Below the pieces are notes generated by a model. That model had not been told where the DNA came from and ran no database searches. It saw only the letters and a list, made by a program, of their open reading frames with translations. A stretch of DNA of 13,475 nt, taken from assembly GCA_019120475.1 (NCBI GenBank), contig DWVA01000095.1, positions 1 through 13,475 on the forward strand, written 5' to 3'. How positions within the stretch are numbered: the stretch's first letter is position 1; the number at the start of each line of letters is the position of its first letter. The position numbers and the translations under genes were made by a program. The DNA comes from Candidatus Blautia intestinipullorum (GTDB lineage Bacteria; Bacillota; Clostridia; Lachnospirales; Lachnospiraceae). Below are positions 7,058 to 13,475 of this stretch, in pieces.

Positions 7058-8155
7058 ATGAGCAGACATTCCGCAGGGGAAAAGATAGAAAGAAAAAGGG
7101 ATATACTCCTAAAAATAATCGCTATTTCAGGAGAACTGCCGTCATATTTGATAAGTATGATTATTGGTTCTTCATCCTATGCAGCCAGCCTGGTCACTAC
7201 GTTGAAGAAGGAAGGATATATTCACGTTCGATCAAAGGATGGCCTTAGAGGATATATTTTAAGTAGAAAAGGAAAAACGTATTTGTTAAGTCATTATGAG
7301 GCGGATATGCGGGACTATTTAACGGGAGCAAGAGAGACAAATCACATCAAATCGGAGAAAGAAAAAAGGCTCCGGCTTCATCGTATGAGTCTTGCATGGA
7401 CGCATTTTTTTATGCAAGGGTGCTACATATTTCCATCCCAAAAACCTAAGATTTTCAGTGATGCTTTTTTTATAAAACGGGAAACGGGAACCTATTATGG
7501 TAGCCAGGAGCTAAAGGAGGGAGCTGACAAAATAAAAGCCTCCAGAGCCTGCGGCCTGTTTCTGAAAAATGGAGAAGCTTTTGTGGTATATCAGACCATG
7601 GAGAATCTATTAAAATGGGCGAAAAAAACAGAGTATGCTATGCGTGCATGGGTGGAAGGAAAGGCACTTAGGCATAACCTGTCGTGGGGAAGCGATGCGA
7701 TGTTTTTAGGAAATTCCATGGCGTTCCTACTCCAGATCCTAAAAAGTACGGGAGGGCTAAAGAACCAATTGTTTCAAGTGGATGATACCTATGAACATTA
7801 CTATTATGTACCGTGCTTGGCCATTTTTTCTGTCATACAGACGGATCTAATCGTAGATGGTAAAACGACGAAATATTTTGAAAAGTTTTTATATACCATG
7901 TTGGACGATATCGAAACTCAGGGTTTCTCTGTCCATGCAGGGTATATAAAACAGCGGCGGGTCTATTTCTGTTACGAAATGGAACTAAAGCATTTGATTC
8001 AGGTCAAAATGGATTTGGAGAGGAGAGGGAATGGGGTTGTGGTCTGTCTGGATTATCAAGCGGAGACCTTAAAAGAATATTTTGGAGAGGAGGTGGAGAT
8101 GATGGTTCTTGTTTGCCAGAAGGTAAAACAGTATCTGGACATGCAGAGATCGTAG
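7058..8155 (+). CDS. Winged-helix protein of a conjugative element, unknown function
   Basis: A 365-residue soluble protein. Residues ~10-75 are a probable winged helix: ERKRDILLKIIAISGELPSY, then SYAASLVTTLKKEGYIHV and a wing-like DGLRGYILSRKGKTYLL. A basic helix (KSEKEKRLRLHRMSLAWTHFF) follows. The ~250-residue C-terminal part (SDAFFIKRETGTYYGSQELK, KASRACGLFLKNGEAFVVYQT) has an alternating strand/helix pattern that recalls nuclease-like or replication-relaxation-type folds, but I cannot identify catalytic residues. Plasmid replication-relaxation/MobC-like proteins have a similar wHTH-first layout and are the best guess. ATG 7058 is preceded by an imperfect GGTAGGG at 7044-7050. The hairpin-rich gap 6941-7057 lies directly upstream. 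Its place between two further wHTH genes suggests a control or maintenance role; this is inference. Confidence 0.6.
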   Translation: MSRHSAGEKIERKRDILLKIIAISGELPSYLISMIIGSSSYAASLVTTLKKEGYIHVRSKDGLRGYILSRKGKTYLLSHYEADMRDYLTGARETNHIKSEKEKRLRLHRMSLAWTHFFMQGCYIFPSQKPKIFSDAFFIKRETGTYYGSQELKEGADKIKASRACGLFLKNGEAFVVYQTMENLLKWAKKTEYAMRAWVEGKALRHNLSWGSDAMFLGNSMAFLLQILKSTGGLKNQLFQVDDTYEHYYYVPCLAIFSVIQTDLIVDGKTTKYFEKFLYTMLDDIETQGFSVHAGYIKQRRVYFCYEMELKHLIQVKMDLERRGNGVVVCLDYQAETLKEYFGEEVEMMVLVCQKVKQYLDMQRS

Positions 8156-8181
8156 ATGCATATCCTTCGGGAACGCACTAC

Positions 8182-8201
8182 AGGAGGTGGCGTAAGCCAT
8201 G
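8182..8201 (+). promoter_or_regulatory. Ribosome binding site with a GNRA-tetraloop mini-hairpin before the start codon
   Basis: AGGAGG (8182-8187) is eleven bases from ATG 8199, longer than usual. The interval reads TGGC-GTAA-GCCA (8188-8199): a four-base stem, extendable by G8187 with T8200, closed by a GUAA (GNRA-type) tetraloop. Folding would bring the Shine-Dalgarno and start codon together, or hide the start. Confidence 0.4.
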
Positions 8202-9203
8202 CAGAGCCAATTTCATACCGGAAGCCTGACCGTGGATCAGATGAGCAGGCTTCATATTTCAGGTAATATCATTCCGGTAACCTGGTTTAAGACAATCAGG
8301 AAAGCAACGGGAAAACCGAATCTGAATGCAATTATTATCCTTGCGGATATTGTGTATTGGTATCGTCCTGTAGAAATCCGTGATGAATTGACAGGTGAAC
8401 TGATTGGACTAAGAAAAAAATTTCATTCGGATATCCTGCAGCGAAGCTATCAGCAGATTGCAGATCAGTTTGGTATTACGAAAAGAGATGCGACTAATGC
8501 GGTAGTAGAACTGGAAAAGCTGGGTGTAGTGAAACGGATTTTTCGAACTTTGCGGCTGGGCGGGCAACAGATTCCCAATGTGTTGTTCCTGGATTTGAAT
8601 GTGAAAGTATTAGAACATCTTACTTATCCGGACGGAGAAAACAGAGGGTATCCCTCAAATCGGGGACACCCCTCACCGAAATCAGCGGCAGGTACTACTG
8701 AAATCAGTCAGAGTGCTTCTCCGTTTTGGGAGGGAGGATACTCGCAAATGGGAGAGACAAATACAGAGAATACAAAGAGAGATTTCTCAAAGATTCCTTC
8801 TTCAGATTCCTATGCGAAGATAGAGGAACAGATAAAGATCCAGATCTCTTATGATGTTTTAAAACACGATTATCCATTTGATAACAAGATCGATGAGATT
8901 TTAGGAATCCTGTTAGATGTGATGACAAGCTCCGCAGAAACAATCCGAGTGAACCGGGAAGAGAAGCCGGCTGAAATCGTAAAGGCGCAATTTGGAAAGT
9001 TGACCATGGAGCATATCCAGTTTGTGCTTAGCTGTATGGAGAAGAACACAGCCAAGGTAACAAATATCCGGTCATTGTATATCACAGCACTTTATAATTC
9101 GGTAAATACCATTTCCAGTTATTATAGCAGCCTTTATAACTACCATATGGCAACTGGGCTGCTTGAAAGAAGAGAGGAGGAAAAGAACGAGAAAAATTCT
9201 TGA
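8199..9203 (+). CDS. Replication-initiation-type winged-helix protein with DUF6017-like C-terminus
   Basis: A 334-residue cytosolic protein. The N-terminal ~145 residues resemble replisome-organiser/replication initiator proteins of Firmicutes phages and elements: NAIIILADIVYWYRP at 43-57, then a helix-turn-helix YQQIADQFGITKRDATNAVVELEKLGVVKR at ~84-113, and VLFLDLNVKVLEHLTYP. A low-complexity Ser/Gly/Asn linker (~145-205) follows. The C-terminal ~100 residues contain SSAETIRVNREEKPAEIVKAQF, then HIQFVLSCMEKNTAKVTNIRSLYITALYN, which I recognise as DUF6017-like, common in Tn1549-type element replication proteins. It probably binds an element origin and recruits host replication or helicase-loading factors; the origin is not identified. 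ATG 8199 is supported by AGGAGG. The end overlaps virD4 by 41 bases. It does not match the RepA_N N-terminus clearly, so I give no symbol. Confidence 0.72.
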   Translation: MQSQFHTGSLTVDQMSRLHISGNIIPVTWFKTIRKATGKPNLNAIIILADIVYWYRPVEIRDELTGELIGLRKKFHSDILQRSYQQIADQFGITKRDATNAVVELEKLGVVKRIFRTLRLGGQQIPNVLFLDLNVKVLEHLTYPDGENRGYPSNRGHPSPKSAAGTTEISQSASPFWEGGYSQMGETNTENTKRDFSKIPSSDSYAKIEEQIKIQISYDVLKHDYPFDNKIDEILGILLDVMTSSAETIRVNREEKPAEIVKAQFGKLTMEHIQFVLSCMEKNTAKVTNIRSLYITALYNSVNTISSYYSSLYNYHMATGLLERREEEKNEKNS

Positions 9204-11079
9204 TCACAAAGGGCTTATAAAAAAGCTCTTATTTGCCGGCCTGTTTGTAGTGCTTACGTTCTACTTTGGCGGTGTATTAGAACGCCTGATCCATGCAAAG
9301 GTGGAGATCAATCCACTGATTTGTATCCGGCAGGGAATCACAACTATACAAGGACTGCAATGTTCTGCCTGTGCTTTTATAGCGATCCTTTTGATTGCTG
9401 CGGTAATTATCTGGAGAGGACACGGAAAGGAAGTCTTAGAAACCGATGAAGACCGGAATTTTGATTATTCCGTTAAAGGCACCTATGGTACTGCAGGTTA
9501 TATGAAACATGATGAGGAGAAAGAGATCCTGAATCTTGATAAAAAACTGGATGACGTAAAAGGAATTGTTTTCGGGAAGGACCTGGAAACAGGAGAATAT
9601 GTAAGCCTTCCGATAGACTCCAGACTCAATAGGAACCTCGCCGTATGTGGCAGCCAGGGAAGCATGAAATCCAGAGCTTTTGCCCGAAATATGGCTCTCC
9701 AGTGCGTAAGGCGTGGCGAATCCATGTTCATTTCAGATCCCAAAAGTGAACTCTATGAAGATCTGGCGGCATACTTTAAAGAGCAGGGCTATGTTGTAAA
9801 ACAGTTTAACCTGATCGAGCTTTCCCACAGTAATGCGTGGGACTGCCTTGCGGAAATCGACGATGGAAGTATGATCGATGTTTTCGTGGATGTTGTGATC
9901 CGAAATACGACAGATAAATTTGACCATTTTTACGATAATGTGGAAATGGATCTTTTAAAAGCGCTATGCCTGTATGTATATGAGGAATACCCGGAGGGGA
10001 AAAAGACATTCCCGGAAGCGTATAAGCTGCTGCTAAATAAATCTGTTGAAATGCTAGACAGTATTTTTGAAAGGCTTCCTACCAACCATCCGGCCAGAGG
10101 ACCGTATCAGTTGTTTAGTAAAGCGGAAAAGGTAAAGGGAAATGCAGTGTTAGGACTTGGAACACGACTGCAGATCATGCAGAATAAACTGGTCCAGCAG
10201 ATCACAAGTAATAAAGATATCGACCTGACACTTCCCGGAAAACAGAAATGCGCTTATTTTTGTATTACTTCCGATCAGGATTCTACCTTTGATGTGCTGG
10301 CAACGTTGTTTACCTCTTTTCTTTGTATTAAGCTGGTACGGTTTGCAGACCGTACCGAGGAACGGAAACTCCCAGTAGGGATGAGCTTTATATTGGATGA
10401 ATTTCCCAATATTGGTGTGATCCCTGACTTTAAGAAAAAACTTGCGACAGCCAGAAGCAGGGGTATCGGGATGAGCATTATTTTTCAGAATATCCCACAG
10501 ATGATGAACCGTTATCCGGAAGGGCAGTGGGAAGAAATCATCGGTGGTTGTGATATGTCCCTGTTCTTAGGTTGTAACGATATGACAACGGCTACCTACT
10601 ATAGCTCCCGTTCGGGGGAAGCAACTGTTTCGGTTGCATCCTGCAGAAAAAGTTATTATACTATACGAATGACGGATTACGTACCGGAGTATTCAGAAAC
10701 ATCCTCTGTAGGAAAACGGATGCTGCTTTTGCCGGATGAAGTCCTGCGGTTTCCCTTAGATGAAATGCTTTTGATCATCCGGGGACAAAAGATACTCAAG
10801 CTTAAAAAGATGGATTATACAGAACATCCGGATTCGAAATACCTAAAGCTGGAAAAAACGGAAGATTTTATTCCACAGTGGTATCAAAAGCTGGAAAAAG
10901 AGAAGCTTTCATTGGAAGAAGCGGATCCGGAACAGGAGCGTATCAGAAGAGCGCAGGCGGAAGAAGAAAAACAGGAAGAAGAAATCCTGACCCTGGAGGA
11001 GGAACTTCCCAAAAAGAAACCGGGAAAGAAATCAGGGGAGCCGGCTTCCGTATTCAAGGTAGAGGATCTGTTTGGATAA
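9163..11079 (+). CDS. virD4: VirD4/TraG-family type IV coupling protein
   Basis: This inner-membrane ATPase hands the relaxase-DNA complex to the conjugation channel. Of 638 residues, two membrane segments are seen at ~22-40 and ~65-84, then a large cytosolic ATPase domain. The Walker A region is GSQGSMKS (163-170, nt 9649-9672), where Met168 stands at the usual Gly before Lys169. Then come FISDPKSELYEDL (Asp192) and Walker B SFILDEFPNIGVIP with Asp412/Glu413 (nt 10396-10401). The C-terminus is an acidic/basic charged tail ending KVEDLFG. No ATG is available. TTG 9163 is the formal start, inside the preceding gene. A strong AGAGGAGG (9173-9180) lies after it and is followed in frame only by ATT 9196, so the real start is uncertain by about 11 codons. 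The 41-base overlap with the replication-type gene suggests coupling. Confidence 0.93.
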   Translation: MKEERRKRTRKILDHKGLIKKLLFAGLFVVLTFYFGGVLERLIHAKVEINPLICIRQGITTIQGLQCSACAFIAILLIAAVIIWRGHGKEVLETDEDRNFDYSVKGTYGTAGYMKHDEEKEILNLDKKLDDVKGIVFGKDLETGEYVSLPIDSRLNRNLAVCGSQGSMKSRAFARNMALQCVRRGESMFISDPKSELYEDLAAYFKEQGYVVKQFNLIELSHSNAWDCLAEIDDGSMIDVFVDVVIRNTTDKFDHFYDNVEMDLLKALCLYVYEEYPEGKKTFPEAYKLLLNKSVEMLDSIFERLPTNHPARGPYQLFSKAEKVKGNAVLGLGTRLQIMQNKLVQQITSNKDIDLTLPGKQKCAYFCITSDQDSTFDVLATLFTSFLCIKLVRFADRTEERKLPVGMSFILDEFPNIGVIPDFKKKLATARSRGIGMSIIFQNIPQMMNRYPEGQWEEIIGGCDMSLFLGCNDMTTATYYSSRSGEATVSVASCRKSYYTIRMTDYVPEYSETSSVGKRMLLLPDEVLRFPLDEMLLIIRGQKILKLKKMDYTEHPDSKYLKLEKTEDFIPQWYQKLEKEKLSLEEADPEQERIRRAQAEEEKQEEEILTLEEELPKKKPGKKSGEPASVFKVEDLFG

Positions 11080-11100
11080 AGAACAGGAGGCGTATGCGAT

Positions 11101-11415
11101 ATGGACATCAAAAATAATACACTCACCAGGCATACTTTCCGGGAACTGCTTTTGCAGGAATTTGGCATAGCGATCGGAGAGAAAGAATCCGATAAGATAG
11201 AATTAGCAGAATCCTGTATTGAGATCTATAACAGCATGGAAGCATTTTATGAAAAGACAGGCTGGGATAAAGATAACCCGGAACAAAGCAGTCCGGAATA
11301 TTTGAAACAAAATCATATCTGCCGAAATATTCAGGGCAGGATCTGGTATTTTTCAAGAATCCGCTGGGAGGAAGGATTAAAACGACTTCTTGCGGAGAAA
11401 GAAACGAAAGAGTAG
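11101..11415 (+). CDS. Small helical protein of unknown function
   Basis: A 104-residue soluble protein that I do not recognise. It is predicted mostly helical: HTFRELLLQEFGIAIGEKES, DKIELAESCIEIYNSMEAFYE, then a polar DKDNPEQSSPEY stretch and YLKQNHICRNIQGRIWYFSR with a Lys/Glu-rich tail. There is no signal peptide, membrane segment or metal motif. AGGAGG at 11085-11090 lies ten bases before ATG 11101; the intervening ATG 11094 is out of frame and stops after seven codons. It follows virD4 by 21 bases and is the last gene before an inverted repeat and a strong terminator, so it probably closes the virD4 transcription unit. Its position suggests a small partner of the coupling protein or replication module, but nothing in the sequence proves this. 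Confidence 0.65.
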   Translation: MDIKNNTLTRHTFRELLLQEFGIAIGEKESDKIELAESCIEIYNSMEAFYEKTGWDKDNPEQSSPEYLKQNHICRNIQGRIWYFSRIRWEEGLKRLLAEKETKE

Positions 11416-11416
11416 A

Positions 11417-11437
11417 TGACAGCAGTACAAGCTGTCA
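11417..11437. repeat. Inverted repeat TGACAGC-AGTACAA-GCTGTCA
   Basis: Seven-base perfect arms around a seven-base loop start one base after the stop codon of the 104-aa gene. No T-run follows, so it is not a terminator by itself. It could protect the transcript 3' end or act as a binding site. Confidence 0.55.
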
Positions 11438-11471
11438 GATCGAAGCTTACAATTTCATATGGAGTATAGAA

Positions 11472-11609
11472 ATGCAGGCACAGGAAAACAGTCGGAAGGG
11501 CTGTTTTTTTGTGCCTTTTTTGAAAGGAGATTTTTATGGCAGAAGTAATGAAAACAGAAGAAAAAGAAATGCCCAGAGCAGTCATGCCAGGATCCGTTCT
11601 TACCATTGA
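11472..11609 (+). CDS. Possible 45-codon leader peptide read through the terminator
   Basis: ATG 11472 has GGAG (11461-11464) seven bases upstream. The frame codes for MQAQENSRKGCFFVPFLKGD and 25 more residues, ending at TGA 11607-11609 inside the S1-repeat gene in another frame. The first 17 codons span the whole terminator hairpin, so ribosomes reading it could melt the structure and allow transcription into the S1 gene. The basic C-terminal half is probably a shadow of the S1 frame. It is short, with no family known to me; a chance frame is quite possible. Confidence 0.25.
   Translation: MQAQENSRKGCFFVPFLKGDFYGRSNENRRKRNAQSSHARIRSYH
11476..11521 (+). terminator. Strong intrinsic terminator immediately upstream of the S1-repeat gene
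   Basis: A continuous 16-pair stem forms from 11476-11491 with 11501-11516. The outer arms are AGGCACA and TGTGCCT, two G-T wobbles lie in the middle, and the inner arms are AAAACAG and CTGTTTT, around a nine-base loop. A run of six T (11516-11521) follows. It ends two bases before the AAAGGAG that serves the next gene, so it would stop transcripts from the virD4 side, or act as an attenuator for the S1-repeat gene. Confidence 0.85.
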
Positions 11610-12489
11610 AGTGGATTCCAGTGTGGAAAGCAGCCAGGAAAAAGAGGAGGCAAGGTGGCATCAGCTCTTAAATGCCCAGAGAACACGGAAAATCTTGACC
11701 GGCCCATTAAGCGGTATCGAAAAACTGGAAAGCGGCTGGATGGTGGCCGTGACCTATTTCAACGGGTACCGGATCATTATTCCTATGTCGGAAATGATGA
11801 TCAATTTAAAAGGCGATGGACGGGAGAATGCGGATACCTTAAACCGGCAGGTCAGGATTGCCAATAATATGCTGGGTGCGGATATTGATTTTATCATCAA
11901 AGATCTGGATGAGGCGTCCAGAAGTGTGGTAGCCTCCCGAAAGGATGCAATGCTTAGGAAACGCCAGATCTTCTATTTTTCCGATAATGAGGAAGAACAG
12001 CCGATGATCTATCCTGGAAGGATTGTGGAGGCAAGAGTCATTGCCGTTGCACCGAAAGCGGTCCGGCTGGAAGTGTTCGGTGTGGAGTGCTCCGTTCGTG
12101 CAAGGGATATGGCATGGGAGTGGATGCCGGATGCAACAGAAAAATTCCAGGTGGGAGACCTGGTCTTAGTCTGCGTCAATAAAGTAGAAGCACCGGATGT
12201 GGAGAATGTAACGGTTATGGCGGATGCAAAAGGCGCAACGGAGAACACCAATAAAGATAACCTGAAGAAATGCCATCGGCAGGGGAAATACTCCGGTATC
12301 ATTACCGATGTCTATAAAGGGACTTACTTTATCCGTCTGGATCTTGGCGTTAACGCCATTGCCCACGAGTGTAACATGACAACTCTGCCGGGAAAATGGG
12401 ACCGGATCGGATTTGTTGTTACACGGATCAATGAAACATCCGAGGTAGCAGAAGGAATCATTACCAGAATGATCAAGCGTCATGAGTAA
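11536..12489 (+). CDS. S1-repeat (OB-fold) putative RNA-binding protein
   Basis: A 317-residue cytosolic protein with three S1-like segments: ~51-136 (ILTGPLSGIEKLESGWMVAV through DIDFIIKDLDEASRSVVASR), ~158-222 (PGRIVEARVIAVAPKAVRLEVF through FQVGDLVLVCVNKVE) and ~250-312 (GKYSGIITDVYKGTYFIRLDL, ending GIITR). The second and third have the 'G-x-V/I-x-x-V ... V-x-x-x-x-x-A/V' pattern of S1 domains in ribosomal protein S1. Such proteins, shorter than the usual S1, occur in Clostridia conjugative elements; RNA binding is likely but the target and role are unknown. ATG 11536 follows AAAGGAG by six bases. The terminator directly upstream means expression needs read-through or a promoter inside 11438-11475, where I see no good match. 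Confidence 0.82.
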   Translation: MAEVMKTEEKEMPRAVMPGSVLTIEVDSSVESSQEKEEARWHQLLNAQRTRKILTGPLSGIEKLESGWMVAVTYFNGYRIIIPMSEMMINLKGDGRENADTLNRQVRIANNMLGADIDFIIKDLDEASRSVVASRKDAMLRKRQIFYFSDNEEEQPMIYPGRIVEARVIAVAPKAVRLEVFGVECSVRARDMAWEWMPDATEKFQVGDLVLVCVNKVEAPDVENVTVMADAKGATENTNKDNLKKCHRQGKYSGIITDVYKGTYFIRLDLGVNAIAHECNMTTLPGKWDRIGFVVTRINETSEVAEGIITRMIKRHE

Positions 12490-12516
12490 AGTTTATAAAA
12501 ATTTTAGAAAATTGCC

Positions 12517-12546
12517 TTGAAATACAATGCCCAGATTTTTTATCAT
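12517..12546 (+). promoter_or_regulatory. Candidate sigma-A promoter for the zinc-ribbon gene
   Basis: TTGAAA (12517-12522) and TATCAT (12541-12546) are separated by 18 bases. They match the -35 and -10 consensus at 4 and 4-5 positions. The site lies in the 90-base A/T-rich gap after the S1-repeat gene and would start transcription near 12553, giving a leader of roughly 27 bases. No terminator is visible between the two genes, so co-transcription is also possible. Confidence 0.4.
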
Positions 12547-12579
12547 GCACCATACATACAGGAAAGGGGGAATGTCCGC

Positions 12580-13068
12580 ATGAAGAAAAGGAAAAAACAG
12601 ACGGAAGTTTTCTGCCCCTATTGCGGAAGAAGAGCAGTTCTTCGGCCGATTACTTATGTTGTTGGAGAAAACCGGAGAATCTTCGATCCGGATCAGATGG
12701 TTTATGTGTGCAGTGCGTATCCGGCGTGTAATGCTTATGTGGCAGCGAACAAAAAGAATTTAAGACCGCTTGGGAGCCTGGCTGACGGAGAACTGAGAAA
12801 CTTGCGCATCCAGGCTCACCGGGCGCTGCGGAGCCTTTGGCAGAATGGCTACTTATCGGAAAAAGATGCTTACCATTGGCTGAGCGGAAAACTGGGGCTT
12901 CCTGAGAAAGATACCCATATCGCAAAGTTCAGCCATTACCGCTGTAAAGAAACAATCCGCTGTTGTGAAGCATACATAGAAGAGCGCAGGGAGTTCGAAA
13001 AAAAGGGCAGGAGGATGACAAAGAGCAGAAAGGAAGGAAGCCATGATACTAAGGGCAACAGAACGTGA
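12580..13068 (+). CDS. DUF3268-type zinc-ribbon protein
   Basis: A 162-residue cytosolic protein. A four-cysteine zinc site is visible: CPYC at 12-15 and CSAYPAC at 44-50. It is followed by the family signature AYVAANKKNLRPLGSLADGE, then LRIQAHRALRSLWQNG and a helical region KDAYHWLSGKLGLPEKDTHI, FSHYRCKETI. This order matches the zinc-finger-containing family PF11672 (DUF3268), common on Firmicutes phages and conjugative elements; biochemical function is unknown. The site resembles a topoisomerase-type zinc ribbon, so nucleic-acid binding is plausible. ATG 12580 has AAGGGGG (12564-12570) nine bases ahead; the in-frame TTG 12517 coincides with the candidate -35 box and has no ribosome site. 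The C-terminus is Lys/Arg-rich and overlaps the next gene by 26 bases, implying coupled translation. Confidence 0.82.
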   Translation: MKKRKKQTEVFCPYCGRRAVLRPITYVVGENRRIFDPDQMVYVCSAYPACNAYVAANKKNLRPLGSLADGELRNLRIQAHRALRSLWQNGYLSEKDAYHWLSGKLGLPEKDTHIAKFSHYRCKETIRCCEAYIEERREFEKKGRRMTKSRKEGSHDTKGNRT

Positions 13069-13475
13069 TATGTATAAGCTGATGGATTACAAGGAAACAT
13101 GCCTCATACGGGCAGGAATCTGCATAGGAGGGGCCTGCATATGCACTGTGCTGCTGGCCTGCAGAGGACTTTCCTGGGAACCTCTTTATCTTGTGATCCT
13201 GCTTTCCGGGACAGCATTTTTCCTGTTCCGGGAAGCAATCGAAGCGAATGACCGGATCATGCAGACGAAGGATTGCTATATGGAGCTGGAAAGCGACTGT
13301 CTAGTAGTCCGTCAGCCCCAGAAAAAGGAGCATTATGAAGCCTGCAGGATCTTCTTTGATGAGATTGAAAAGATTGTGGAAGGCAGTAAAGGCGGGGAGG
13401 CAGAATTCTATGTGGTAATCCGGAGGATGAAGGATCAGGACCGGAAGAGCTTTATTCTTTTTGACGATACGGAAA
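13043..13475 (+). CDS. Two-TM membrane protein with small cytosolic domain (3' partial)
   Basis: The frame from ATG 13043 is open to the window end (144 codons) with no stop, so the C-terminus is missing. GGAAGG in AAAGGAAGGAAGCC lies just before the ATG. A short charged N-terminus (ATERDMYKLMDYKETC) is followed by two membrane segments, ~23-41 (AGICIGGACICTVLLACRG) and ~47-63 (PLYLVILLSGTAFFLFR). A soluble part follows, with DCYMELESDCLVVRQP, then ACRIFFDEIEKIVEG and FYVVIRRMKD. That layout, a TM hairpin followed by strands of the 'ele-d-cLvvrq...i.fdeI..I' type, recalls bacterial PH-like membrane proteins, but the match is by eye only. The reading frame overlaps the zinc-ribbon gene by 26 bases, so both probably share a transcript. 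Cysteines are unusually frequent in the first segment. Confidence 0.72.
   Translation, partial: MILRATERDMYKLMDYKETCLIRAGICIGGACICTVLLACRGLSWEPLYLVILLSGTAFFLFREAIEANDRIMQTKDCYMELESDCLVVRQPQKKEHYEACRIFFDEIEKIVEGSKGGEAEFYVVIRRMKDQDRKSFILFDDTE

Noticed and set aside
7036..7248. 70-codon frame starting at ATG 7036
   Set aside because: It lies almost wholly inside the wHTH gene in another frame, has no ribosome site, and looks like a shadow.
10878..11168. Frames on both strands over the virD4 3' end
   Set aside because: They arise from the Glu/Lys-rich low-complexity tail of VirD4; composition is repetitive and there is no start context.
12517..12579. TTG 12517 start for the zinc-ribbon gene
   Set aside because: There is no ribosome site before it, it overlaps a candidate -35 box, and the added residues precede an otherwise typical family N-terminus.
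1..13475. Minus-strand genes
   Set aside because: All minus-strand frames are under ~130 codons, lie opposite well-supported genes, and lack ribosome sites or recognisable motifs.
1..13475. CRISPR arrays, tRNA/rRNA genes, insertion sequences, att sites
   Set aside because: I saw no regularly spaced long repeats, no cloverleaf or rRNA-like segments, and no transposase or recombinase frames. Non-coding gaps are all under about 120 bases.

Overview
The window is one uninterrupted, single-strand (+) block of genes from an integrative and conjugative element, or a related conjugative plasmid, of a Gram-positive anaerobe. Moderate-to-low G+C, AAAGGAGG-type ribosome binding sites, TTG/GTG starts and the protein families (a Tn916/Tn1549-like type IV secretion set, an S1-repeat protein, a DUF3268-type zinc protein) point to a Clostridia host, most likely Lachnospiraceae. 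This assignment is by recognition, not by database search. No relaxase, integrase, oriT, att site, rRNA, tRNA, CRISPR array or insertion sequence is visible, so both element ends lie outside.

Layout. (1) 1-5576 is the mating-channel segment: a lysozyme-like/C39-peptidase cell-wall enzyme (5'-truncated by the window), a secreted or anchored protein of unknown role, a small PrgI/VirB3-like membrane protein and the VirB4 ATPase, all tightly packed or overlapping. (2) 5577-5685 is a short non-coding gap holding a cluster of GCGTA half-sites arranged as palindromes, probably an operator or promoter. (3) 5686-9203 encodes four cytosolic proteins: a DUF5697-like wHTH protein, a DUF6100-like protein, a second wHTH protein and a replication-type wHTH protein with a DUF6017-like C-terminus. 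A gap at 6941-7057 is rich in inverted repeats. (4) 9163-11415 has the VirD4 coupling protein, overlapping the replication-type gene, then a 104-aa orphan. (5) 11416-11535 holds an inverted repeat and a very good intrinsic terminator that ends right before the next ribosome binding site. (6) 11536-13475 has an S1-repeat protein, a zinc-ribbon protein behind a plausible promoter, and a two-TM membrane protein cut by the window end.

Working model (inference): the wall enzyme opens peptidoglycan, the PrgI-like protein and VirB4 form part of the channel, and VirD4 feeds it the relaxase-DNA complex. The wHTH/replication genes between virB4 and virD4 probably control or support autonomous replication and maintenance of the excised element. 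The most interesting non-coding signals are the GCGTA palindrome cluster (5593-5663), the hairpin-rich gap (6922-7026), and the terminator that a possible leader peptide reads through (11472-11521).
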